Shown here in pieces: positions 44,733-52,095 of a stretch of DNA of 64,000 nucleotides (within the stretch, counting starts at the first letter, position 1; every line of letters begins with the position of its first letter). A program made the position numbers and the translations under genes. A model generated the notes under the pieces. It was not told where the DNA came from, ran no database searches, and saw nothing but the letters and a program-made list of their open reading frames with translations. The stretch is from Magnetospirillum sp. XM-1. Its GTDB lineage: Bacteria; Pseudomonadota; Alphaproteobacteria; Rhodospirillales; Magnetospirillaceae. The DNA lies in assembly GCF_001511835.1 (NCBI RefSeq), contig NZ_LN997848.1, positions 4,120,001 through 4,184,000 of the forward strand, read 5' to 3'.

Positions 44733-45392
44733 TTAGCGAATTGGAGCAGATTGCACAGGCATTAATGCCTCTGAAGCCGCCGGAGCCAGATAGGTCGGAG
44801 CCGTCTTCTCTTCGGCCACCACCGGGGGAGGGGTGCTTCCCCCTTGACGGGGCCGAGGTTGGGCAAGCCTGGGGCCGTCAGCGGGCGCAACAGGTATTGG
44901 AGCAGACTTGGCGGTAACCGGCTGGGTGGTGTCGGTCGGAGGGGCGGTGCGGCTGACGATAACCAACACGGCCAAGGCGGCAACCGTCACAGCCAGCGCG
45001 ACGCCTGACCATTTCCAGATTGGGAATGACCGACGTGGTGACGACGGCAATATCGCCGCCGGTCGGCTCATGGCGATGGTGGATGCCACCAAGTCAGCAG
45101 GGGCAGCGTCCCGTGATGTCGCCACGTTTTCCAGGAACGCATCGGCGCTGGCAAGGTCGTGCAAGGCAGCAGCCGATTGCGACAGGCGAGCATGAAGGTC
45201 GTTCTGCTTGGCTTCGTCCAAGCCACCATCCATATAGGCGACCAGTTGGACAACATCCAGCGTGTCCGATTCGCCGTGATCCAGATCGGCGGCAAGGTGG
45301 GCGACTTGGCGTGGATGGGCAGCATTGTCCGCCACATTGTCGGCATCGCCGAAAAGCCGCTCGAACAGCGCATGAAGGGTGCCGGGGGTCAC
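44733..45392 (-). CDS. membrane-bound anti-sigma-like protein
   Basis: 219 residues. A cytoplasmic N-terminal part (about 1-125, with VVQLVAYMDGGLDEAKQNDL resembling anti-sigma domains) is followed by one membrane helix (about 127-147). The periplasmic tail is Pro/Ala-rich. There is no CHCC zinc motif. GTG 45392 follows GAGGAGA. It sits 25 bp after the sigma gene on the same strand, the usual sigma/anti-sigma layout, and is convergent with the protease set. It may pass on periplasmic stress via its tail. Confidence 0.75.
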   Translation of the reverse strand: MTPGTLHALFERLFGDADNVADNAAHPRQVAHLAADLDHGESDTLDVVQLVAYMDGGLDEAKQNDLHARLSQSAAALHDLASADAFLENVATSRDAAPADLVASTIAMSRPAAILPSSPRRSFPIWKWSGVALAVTVAALAVLVIVSRTAPPTDTTQPVTAKSAPIPVAPADGPRLAQPRPRQGGSTPPPVVAEEKTAPTYLAPAASEALMPVQSAPIR

Positions 45393-45417
45393 GGTCTGAT
45401 GTCTCCTCGCTGAACCA

Positions 45418-46302
45418 TTAGACGGACGCCTTCCACATTTTGACCGCTGGATGTTTGTCCAGGGTTTCCCGCAGCCGGGCCATGACCCGCTGCTTCAACT
45501 TGTAGACCTCCTCCACCGGGCGACGCATCTGACGCGCCACCTCCCGCGCCGGGATAGGTTCGCCGCTGCCCAATGCGATGTGCAGGTATAGGCGCTCCGT
45601 CTCGGAAAGGGCGGCGGCGGCCTCCCGCAGAACCTCGGATGCCAACGACAACAGGCGGTCCCCTTCCTGCTCCAACAGGGCATCTTCCGGCGATGGCTGG
45701 TCCGAGGGGATGTCCTCCCATTCCGTTGTCTGGGCCTCGGTTCTTTGCCGCCCCAGCGGCATGGTGCTGCGGATGAAGTCGATCAACAGCCGATCAACCA
45801 TCTGCAACACGAAGCCGGTGAAGCTGCCAATGCCGCGATACGCCTTCAGCCGCCGGTAATCGTCGGCAATCAAGGCCACGCAGATGTCCTGGTAGGCATC
45901 CTGGCGTAAATCCGCACGATCTGCTCCGGGAAGGCGGCGGTTGATGATGCGGTTGATGTCGGCGGCGAAGAACCGCTCGAACGCGGTCCAGCCATCGGAC
46001 ACAGAATGGGCCTGGAACAGCCGCAACAACCGCTCGGCCAGCACATCCCTGGTCACCAGGGCGACAAAGGTCTCGATCCTGCTGGACCCGTTATAGGCCC
46101 GCAGCCGCCGAAATCCATCGGCGCGAAGGGCCTCCATGACATCCGAAAAGGCTGCACGGGAATCGGCGTCGTCACCACAGAGCAATCGGCAGGCAGCCCA
46201 GACCGTATCGGCAATGCGATGCACAAACCTGTCCCAAGCCAGCGGCTTGGCATCCAGGACATCACGGACAAGGGCGCGATTTTCGACGGTGTGAATGGTC
46301 AT
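45418..46302 (-). CDS. ECF-like sigma factor with two region-2-like segments
   Basis: 294 residues, longer than a usual ECF sigma (about 190). A region-2-like segment is seen twice: about residues 48-92 (ALRADGFRRLRAYNGSSRIE) and 129-177 (CVALIADDYRRLKAYRGIGS), 85 residues apart. Region 4 is about 215-285 (LSETERLYLHIALG, EVARQMRRPVEEVYKLKQRV). It heads an operon with the anti-sigma gene. The most obvious targets are the adjacent protease and lipoprotein genes. Whether the N-terminal copy is functional or only structural cannot be told. Confidence 0.78.
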   Translation of the reverse strand: MTIHTVENRALVRDVLDAKPLAWDRFVHRIADTVWAACRLLCGDDADSRAAFSDVMEALRADGFRRLRAYNGSSRIETFVALVTRDVLAERLLRLFQAHSVSDGWTAFERFFAADINRIINRRLPGADRADLRQDAYQDICVALIADDYRRLKAYRGIGSFTGFVLQMVDRLLIDFIRSTMPLGRQRTEAQTTEWEDIPSDQPSPEDALLEQEGDRLLSLASEVLREAAAALSETERLYLHIALGSGEPIPAREVARQMRRPVEEVYKLKQRVMARLRETLDKHPAVKMWKASV

Positions 46303-46579
46303 CAGGGATCAAAGAGCATCAAGACGTGCAGAAGGTTAGCCTGATCTGAACCATCCGTCTCGATCCTTGAGTATCTACGGACCTGAATGGCATCGCAGCC
46401 ATGGACACTTCCATCAGGGAGATGTCGGACATTTCCCTCGCTGCCATCCTCAGGCTGCTTCCTCCGGCGTGGCAAACACGAACTGCCGAGCCGTTGACTT
46501 GCGGGGGACAAGCCACATCTCCACAGGTTTTTCTTTTCAACAAAACCCAGCAACGAGGGGTAAACATGAAGGTGACAAA

Positions 46580-47353
46580 ATGGAAAAATTGAAAATGACC
46601 GTTAGGGCCGAGATAAGCGAAAAGGCCAGTCAGTGGCTTTTTGATAACCTCGGCCAGAAGGGCCACGATTCGTGGCTCGAAAGCAATTGCAGAAGAGTAT
46701 ACGACAGAAAAGATCCGCATTTAGCTGTCGATTACTTCCTGCCACTCGATAAGAGGCGTCACCTTACAATGTTTAGGATGAAGTTTGTCGACGAAACGCC
46801 ACAATTGGTAACCATGACAAAATCAGACATAAAACGGTGCAATGTCGCCTTCGTCGAGGACCTTGAAAACGAAATTGGGAGAAAAATACAAAGGGATGAT
46901 ACCCTGGAATACTTTTTTAAGACGGTGCCTATATACAGCTATCATTTCAATGATCCAGGGAAATACATAAAAGCAATGGCAATATTGTGGGATGCGTTCC
47001 CGCAAAGCCTTAGAGTTGTTAAGGAAGTATCTTGGTATTTTAACCTTATAATCAGACCAAATCTTCTAACCGAAAAGGTTGCATCATCAATAATTCTTGA
47101 TCTTGAAAAAGCATTATTTCGGTTCCTTCACGACGGCCAACCACTCCCCCTAATCTACAAGGTCGGGCGTATCTTGACAGATTACTATGTCTTCGACTGG
47201 ATCAACGCTATGTCAACGATGCTGCATGTGGTGCAAATGGTCCATCCATTCGAGATTGGAGGGGGCATTGATCATTATGTCGCGGAATTTCAAAATCAGA
47301 CCAAGATACCGCCAAGAAGCAGGGCACTTCCAGTCACAAACGCCGCCGAGTAA
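46580..47353 (+). CDS. hypothetical protein in AT-rich island DNA
   Basis: 257 residues starting at ATG 46580 with AAGGTGA upstream. The chain is mostly helical and rich in Lys, Ile, Phe and Tyr, and its base composition is well below its neighbours, both signs of transfer. The C-terminal third has a conserved-looking ALFRFLHDGQPLPLIYKVGR. No membrane segment or known motif. Confidence 0.6.
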   Translation: MEKLKMTVRAEISEKASQWLFDNLGQKGHDSWLESNCRRVYDRKDPHLAVDYFLPLDKRRHLTMFRMKFVDETPQLVTMTKSDIKRCNVAFVEDLENEIGRKIQRDDTLEYFFKTVPIYSYHFNDPGKYIKAMAILWDAFPQSLRVVKEVSWYFNLIIRPNLLTEKVASSIILDLEKALFRFLHDGQPLPLIYKVGRILTDYYVFDWINAMSTMLHVVQMVHPFEIGGGIDHYVAEFQNQTKIPPRSRALPVTNAAE

Positions 47354-47397
47354 CTACGCATAAATACCTCTGTTGAAACAAGAAATGGAGGAAAAAT

Positions 47398-47628
47398 ATG
47401 CGACTAAATGAGCTAACAGTTTCGGCAGCTGATGCCGTATCCGTCACCCCATCCAATAATGATGACATTTACTTTGTGGAAGACGGGACATTAGGTGCCG
47501 GTCTGATTGATATTCTCGATGCACTCAAATCGGCAACGCACCGAGCAGAGCGCCTGATCGATATCATCATCATGCGAGCAGATAGGCGGACAATAGACAG
47601 CAGGAAGGTCAAAGTGAAATGCGTATGA
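47398..47628 (+). CDS. small hypothetical protein
   Basis: 76 residues with a strong TGGAGGAAAA before ATG 47398. The start has an acidic NNDDIYFVEDG loop and the tail is basic (DRRTIDSRKVKVKC). It lies 44 bp after the preceding gene on the same strand and before a strong terminator, so the two may be one transcript. No family recognised. Confidence 0.5.
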   Translation: MRLNELTVSAADAVSVTPSNNDDIYFVEDGTLGAGLIDILDALKSATHRAERLIDIIIMRADRRTIDSRKVKVKCV

Positions 47629-47735
47629 TTATAAATAGAATTAGCGTTGTTCCAGCTATTTACGCAAAAGGTGGCAAAATTAGATTTTAATGAACTATTA
47701 GCAGCATGTGCTGAGCCACCTCCCTGCACATGTCT

Positions 47736-47772
47736 GCCCCCGGTGCGCTGGAACGCACCGGGGGCGTTTCTT
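47736..47772 (+). terminator. Rho-independent terminator
   Basis: A perfect 12-bp stem GCCCCCGGTGCG (47736-47747) / CGCACCGGGGGC (47754-47765), loop CTGGAA, followed by GTTTCTTG. It closes the transcript of the two upstream small genes. Confidence 0.85.
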
Positions 47773-47786
47773 GTAGAGGTGGGAAA

Positions 47787-48461
47787 TTGTCGAAAGGTGA
47801 ACAAAGGGAATATACAACAAAAAGCAAATCAATACCAAGGAGTTGGGGGTTTTTTAATCGGACAGATCGTTCAAAAATTGCTTTTGTTACTATAATTATA
47901 TCGGGAATTAAGGTCGGACCAGACACGCCAGCCGAGTCAATTCGGAGCGATATATTGAACGAAATGGCGGCCTTCAAGAAAAAGTGGATCGGCCTAACTC
48001 GCGCTCGCCGCCTTCCTGGTCTTCGGATTCGCGGATTTTTTGAAATCGATCTGTGCCGATCATCGGATGTCCATGGTCATAGACAATCATTGTTTGAAGA
48101 CATGCTGGTTCCCCCGATTTCGGATCACGAGCGGATCATAAACCTGCACATCCATTTTTTGGTGGCCTGCACCTGCTGTGCCGTGGAGAAGCTTGCCGAG
48201 GAATTAAAGCGAACATGGCTGGGCCGATGGAGGGTTGTTGTGAAGCCTGTATACGAAAATCAAGCAACCGAGGTGGCTGTCTCCAACCTGTATGGCTATA
48301 TGACAAAGCAGATATTCAGGTATTCATGCGGCGGTATCGGCAATGAAGCTGTTGCTTTCAACAGAGAGTGGGAGGCGTTATGGGTGAGTAAGCTAAAAAG
48401 AATTGCTATAGAAACAAATGTTGAGTTTAGATCATCTGATAGATGGATATATACACATTAA
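47787..48461 (+). CDS. possible HUH-family replication or mobilisation protein
   Basis: 224 residues from a TTG at 47787 (AGAGGTGGG upstream); the start is uncertain. It carries an HxH pair, His121 and His123 (NLHIHFLVACT), and further on Tyr171-x-x-Lys174 (NLYGYMTKQIF), the order seen in HUH endonucleases such as plasmid Rep and some relaxases and transposases. The AT-rich composition and island setting agree with that. Rep-like length would be short here, so this may be a remnant or a divergent member. The assignment rests on two short motifs only. Confidence 0.45.
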   Translation: MSKGEQREYTTKSKSIPRSWGFFNRTDRSKIAFVTIIISGIKVGPDTPAESIRSDILNEMAAFKKKWIGLTRARRLPGLRIRGFFEIDLCRSSDVHGHRQSLFEDMLVPPISDHERIINLHIHFLVACTCCAVEKLAEELKRTWLGRWRVVVKPVYENQATEVAVSNLYGYMTKQIFRYSCGGIGNEAVAFNREWEALWVSKLKRIAIETNVEFRSSDRWIYTH

Positions 48462-48599
48462 CTACATAAACATTAGTGCGGCACAAATGCGCGTAATTGC
48501 ACGCTAACATGTCGTATATTTTATATGCATAATATACATCCATATGGCGCTTCAATCTTATATAAATAAGCCTGCAACATCATGCAGGAGATAGGGCTA

Positions 48600-48923
48600 A
48601 TGCTTGAAATTGATGAAATATATAGGGAGTTAAGTAGCCTTGGGGCTGTTCAATCTGGCAGACGGCTCGGGGAGATCATGAACCGAAGCGAGAGCTATCT
48701 TAGTTCGTCGAAGTCACGGGGGCGACGACCATCTGTCGAAGCCCTATTGGCGCTGATTTTGAACATTGACGGCATCGTCGAAGCGACCATCGATGAGATC
48801 AAGAACTGTAACGAAAAAGGCCTGTTGTCTGAATACGAGCAGGGCATAAAGGGGTTGCGGGCTCTGGAGATCAAGGCATGGGCAGATGTCTGGGCGCGTG
48901 TTGAGGCAGGCCGGAATAGTTAA
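48600..48923 (+). CDS. hypothetical protein, possible helix-turn-helix
   Basis: 107 residues from ATG 48600 with AGGAG nine bases upstream; an in-frame ATG at 48582 is weaker. The first 60 residues (IDEIYRELSSLGAVQSGRRL, then NRSESYLSSSKSRGRRPS) could be a small helix-turn-helix like that of Cro or transcriptional repressors. The rest is helical. Its last 4 bases overlap the convergent recombinase gene. Confidence 0.5.
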   Translation: MLEIDEIYRELSSLGAVQSGRRLGEIMNRSESYLSSSKSRGRRPSVEALLALILNIDGIVEATIDEIKNCNEKGLLSEYEQGIKGLRALEIKAWADVWARVEAGRNS

Positions 48924-49474
48924 CCGGCGGCGAGTAGCCGATAAACCGATGCCCGTCCGATCCCCAGACGCCTTGCGATCTCCGTGGCACCGATCCCGTC
49001 CGACTTAAGGCGCAGGACATCTTCTTCCTTGGCCCTCGCAGTCGGTTTCCGGCCTTTGTATTTGCCCTGGGACTTTGCCCTGGCGATGCCCTCTCTCTGG
49101 CGCTCCAGCATGATCTCCCTTTCGAACTCGGCGACCCCGCCCAGCACGGTCAGCATCAATTTGCCCGTGGGGGTGGCGGTGTCGATGCCCATGTTGAGAA
49201 TGCGGAGGTCTGCGCCCTTGTCCTTGATGGTGTCCATGATGGACAGCAGGTGGCCGACCGAGCGGGCCAGTCGGTCCAGCTTGGTGACCACCAGAGCATC
49301 CCCCTCCCGGATGAAGTCCAGGGCCTGTGTAAGTTGTTCCCGGTTCCCGACATCGATTGAGGAGACCTGTTCGCTGAACAGCTTGCCGCACCCCGCCGCC
49401 GTCAGGTCACGGGCCTGGGCTTCGATGCTGGCCTTCTGATCCAGGGTGGATGTGCGGGCGTAGCCGACGAGCAT
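48920..49474 (-). CDS. serine recombinase of the resolvase/invertase family
   Basis: 184 residues, the full size of Tn3-type resolvases and DNA invertases. The catalytic serine is in GYARTSTLDQK near the start. The conserved REGDALVVTKLDRLARS, the E-helix with FEREIMLERQREGIA, and a C-terminal helix-turn-helix (ATEIARRLGIGRASVYRLLA) are present. Its GC is nearer the host's than that of its neighbours. It is probably an active site-specific recombinase; the inverted repeat upstream is a candidate site. Confidence 0.92.
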   Translation of the reverse strand: MLVGYARTSTLDQKASIEAQARDLTAAGCGKLFSEQVSSIDVGNREQLTQALDFIREGDALVVTKLDRLARSVGHLLSIMDTIKDKGADLRILNMGIDTATPTGKLMLTVLGGVAEFEREIMLERQREGIARAKSQGKYKGRKPTARAKEEDVLRLKSDGIGATEIARRLGIGRASVYRLLAAG

Positions 49475-49494
49475 GGGCTATCTCCAGGCAAAGC

Positions 49495-49561
49495 GTCTCA
49501 ATGATATCTAAGATATTGTATCCGATATGTCCCAAAAAGGCAAATTGGACATCAATGAGAC
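49495..49561. promoter_or_regulatory. inverted repeat upstream of the serine recombinase (candidate res/crossover site)
   Basis: GTCTCAATGATATC (49495-49508) is matched in reverse complement by GACATCAATGAGAC (49548-49561) at 12 of 14 positions. It is 20 bp from the recombinase start, the usual place for resolvase res sites, which also serve as the promoter/operator. Confidence 0.5.
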
Positions 49562-49763
49562 ACATTCCGATGTCAACGGAAGGTGGCCGAGACATCCCGC
49601 TGAACCTTGCTCATGCGAGACGCGGGGTTCATGTCCCTGGCACAGGCGCAGCAGCGCCTTTGCCGCCTGAGCTTCGGTGGGCTTGGTCGAATTGATCAGG
49701 CTGCCGCAGAGGCATCGGTGGCGGGTAACCCGCTATAAGCCTGAACCAACCAAATCATTCACT

Positions 49764-49798
49764 CAATGGGCGTCGTCATGCCCATTGCGAACAGGAGA
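49764..49798 (+). promoter_or_regulatory. hairpin leader with conserved GCGAACAGGAGA box
   Basis: CAATGGGC (49764-49771) pairs with GCCCATTG (49780-49787) around an 8-base loop, then GCGAACAGGAGA including the ribosome site. The same arrangement, with different stem bases, stands before the paralogous gene at 50562. A stem with changed but still pairing bases suggests the structure matters. Confidence 0.6.
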
Positions 49799-49807
49799 AA
49801 TGTAGTC

Positions 49808-50398
49808 ATGACAACCCAAAAACCATTCGCAACTATAACTGCCAACCTAATCCCGACCATATACTCCCAAGCCCACATGGTAGCGACATGTGAGATTGAT
49901 GATATGTTCGAGACATGTGTTTGTGAATTGAATGACATCAAGGACACTTTTAAAAAACACCACATAAACGCCACAATGTGTATCTTCAAAAGCAATGAAA
50001 TATACCTGGGGGAGACACCAACTCCAGATGGTCTCAATCGTTACTATGAGCTTCCTATTATATACCACTGCGTTGTATTCAAAAAAAGAAGCGATGCAGT
50101 TAAGTTTAGAATGGTTTGCGATGATGAGACGTGGGCCTTGAATAAAATATATGTTATTAAACGCGGCGACACATACCTTTCGGTAAAGAATAGGATGAGC
50201 ACTATCGTCGATGATGGAGAAGACAGCGATATAGACGATTACTTCCCAGCTCCCGTTCCGGTTTGTGTTGAATGGGTGCGGGATATAAACAAAGCATATC
50301 GTTCATACACTACAAATAGTATTCTTCCGAGACTTGTTGGGGCAGAATATGTTGCATTTAACTGCACCAATGGCGATCTCCACACCCCAGTGGGCTGA
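49808..50398 (+). CDS. orphan protein, paralogue 1
   Basis: 196 residues from ATG 49808; AGGAG is 10 bases upstream. It is strongly AT-rich against the host. It shares with the gene at 50562 the blocks TLIPTIYSQ/NLIPTIYSQ, a Cys-containing INA..C segment, VFKKRSDAVKF, KIYVIKRGDTYLSV, INKAYRSYTTNS and GAEYVAFNCTNG. Two internal acidic stretches are specific to this copy. No known family, signal peptide or membrane helix. Confidence 0.7.
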   Translation: MTTQKPFATITANLIPTIYSQAHMVATCEIDDMFETCVCELNDIKDTFKKHHINATMCIFKSNEIYLGETPTPDGLNRYYELPIIYHCVVFKKRSDAVKFRMVCDDETWALNKIYVIKRGDTYLSVKNRMSTIVDDGEDSDIDDYFPAPVPVCVEWVRDINKAYRSYTTNSILPRLVGAEYVAFNCTNGDLHTPVG

Positions 50399-50517
50399 TG
50401 CCGAAAAGCCTCCCCGCTTTTGCAATTCGGGGACTTCCACTACCTGCTAAACGCTATCCAGGCAGCTCTCACGCTGATCTAAAACCCCAGAACGTCTGCT
50501 GAGTTACCCATCATCAC

Positions 50518-50552
50518 GCGCCGGGCGAATCATCCCCGGCGCGAACAGGAGA
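50518..50552 (+). promoter_or_regulatory. second hairpin leader with GCGAACAGGAGA box
   Basis: GCGCCGGG (50518-50525) pairs with CCCGGCGC (50535-50542) around a 9-base loop, then the identical GCGAACAGGAGA ending 9 bases before the start codon. Compare the leader at 49764; a degenerate third box (GCAAACAGGATAG) lies at 51163-51175. Confidence 0.6.
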
Positions 50553-50561
50553 GATTTGATC

Positions 50562-51089
50562 ATGAAAATCCAAAAAAGCATCTCTAATATAACATCGACG
50601 TTAATACCAACTATCTATTCACAGGGATACATGCTGGCTACTGAGCTTTATGAAGATGAGTGCGAATATGAAAACATTACGGAGGCATTGACAAAACAAA
50701 ATATAAATGCAGCGGTTTGTCATTTGACGAGCCATGAGATTGGTTTGTGGCGAATGGGTTTTGTTCGATATTTATATGATTATTATTGCATTGCGTTCAA
50801 ACGCAAGAGTGATGCCGTTCGCTTTAAAATTGCTTATAGTGGAAACTGCTATCCCCTTGATATGATTTATGTGATCCGACGAGGAAGATGCTATCTAACG
50901 GTCTTGGATACAGATTTTAATACAGGTCACGTCACCGTCGGATGGACATGTGATGTCAACAAGGCGCATCGATCATATTCAAATAATAGCGATATTATAG
51001 ATATATTTGGCGCCGAGTATGTTGCATTTCCATGCACTAATGGTAATCTTTACGGCCCAAGCCAAGGTGATGACATGCATTATGCTTGA
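50562..51089 (+). CDS. orphan protein, paralogue 2
   Basis: 175 residues from ATG 50562. Shared blocks with paralogue 1 include TLIPTIYSQ, YYCIAFKRKSDAVRF, MIYVIRRGRCYLTV, VNKAHRSYSNNS and GAEYVAFPCTNG, covering most of the length, so the two arose by duplication and then diverged substantially. It is similarly AT-rich. Both genes lie between a serine recombinase and a recombination scar. Confidence 0.7.
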   Translation: MKIQKSISNITSTLIPTIYSQGYMLATELYEDECEYENITEALTKQNINAAVCHLTSHEIGLWRMGFVRYLYDYYCIAFKRKSDAVRFKIAYSGNCYPLDMIYVIRRGRCYLTVLDTDFNTGHVTVGWTCDVNKAHRSYSNNSDIIDIFGAEYVAFPCTNGNLYGPSQGDDMHYA

Positions 51090-51205
51090 TAGCGGTGGCC
51101 GCTGATTGCCGCATCATCGATGCCCTGGCGTCGTAATACCCTGAAATCAGGACGACCGGGACGCAAACAGGATAGATGCTTGCTCAAACTGAGCTGTGGC
51201 ATAAT

Positions 51206-51510
51206 TCATGTTGTCGCCAGCCACATCCTTCCGGTTGCCGCCACCAGCGCCAGAGCCTCCACGGCACCGTCGGCCTCACCCTTCTCGAAGTCGCCCTCGC
51301 TTTGCGCCATGGTGTTGGTGACGTGGGCGAAGCAGACCATCGGGCAGCCTCGTGCACGTGAAAAGGCGTAGAGCGCCGCCGCTTCCATCTCGACGGCGAG
51401 GATTCCCGCCGCTCGGTGAGCCGCTATGGCGTCCTCGATTTCACGGTAAGGGGCGTCGGTGGTCCAGGTCGCCCCTTGGTGGATGGTGACGGTAGCCGAT
51501 CCGGGTCGGC
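51206..51510 (-). pseudogene. C-terminal fragment of a nucleoside phosphorylase
   Basis: The minus strand reads about 100 residues with HQGATWTTDAPYRE and AAHRAAGILAVEMEAAALYA, plain signatures of the PNP/UDP phosphorylase fold (the active-site Glu lies in VEMEAAALYA). It continues to a natural stop at 51206, but the N-terminal two thirds are missing: conserved sequence ends at about 51508. High GC, like the chromosome. It was cut off by whatever event joined it to the next fragment. Confidence 0.75.
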
Positions 51511-51522
51511 CGCCGCGCCTTC

Positions 51523-51879
51523 ATGCATGCCCTCCATTCGGATCACGCCCTGGCCTATCGGATGCTGGCGGGGCTGGTGAAGTTGAATCGCCGACTGTCG
51601 GACGAGATCTATGACCTGAAGGGGCGCGAGCCCTGGCAAAGGGTTGCCGAATTCCTGCTGCTCCAAACCGGAAGCTCCGAAGGACGGGCCGATATCTCAC
51701 TTCCCTACACCAGGGAAGTCTTGGCCAGTCGGGTTGGCATCCGCCGTGAAAGCCTGTCGCGGCTCCTTGGGCGACTTCGGGTGTTAGGCGTGAAAACTTC
51801 CGGCAATGCCATTCGGATAGAAGATGTAGGACTATTGCGCAGGGCCTGTATCGAAGCCAGAATTCCTCACAACAAATGA
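51523..51879 (+). pseudogene. C-terminal fragment of a Crp/Fnr-family regulator
   Basis: 118 residues corresponding to the dimerisation helix end and the winged helix-turn-helix: LSDEIYDLKGREPWQRVAEF, LPYTREVLASRVGIRRESLS, RLLGRLRVLGVKTSGNAIRI. The cyclic-nucleotide or iron-sulfur sensing N-terminal domain is absent, as nothing in frame upstream resembles it. A truncated DNA-binding domain could in principle still be expressed from ATG 51523, but a decayed gene is more likely. It begins within about 15 bp of the oppositely oriented phosphorylase fragment. Confidence 0.75.
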
Positions 51880-52095
51880 AGCAACTTGGTGCGCTACAGA
51901 TTTTGACGAAGCCCTTTTCAAATCGGCAACTTTTGTACGTGCCAAAACCCGGAATAGGCACCAGCATCCCCGCCAGTGAGACCCCCAATTCTCACTCGTC
52001 CCCGCCGGAGAACACCGAGGCCCCAAGTACCACGCCCTTGGTCGTCAGCCTGTCAGTCTGTAGTAAGTTGACTTCATGGAGGATAGGAGAGCTTC

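Noticed and set aside
51176..51361. Small plus-strand ORF after the third leader-like box
   Set aside because: It is antisense to the nucleoside phosphorylase fragment and has no protein-like composition; the box looks like a relic.
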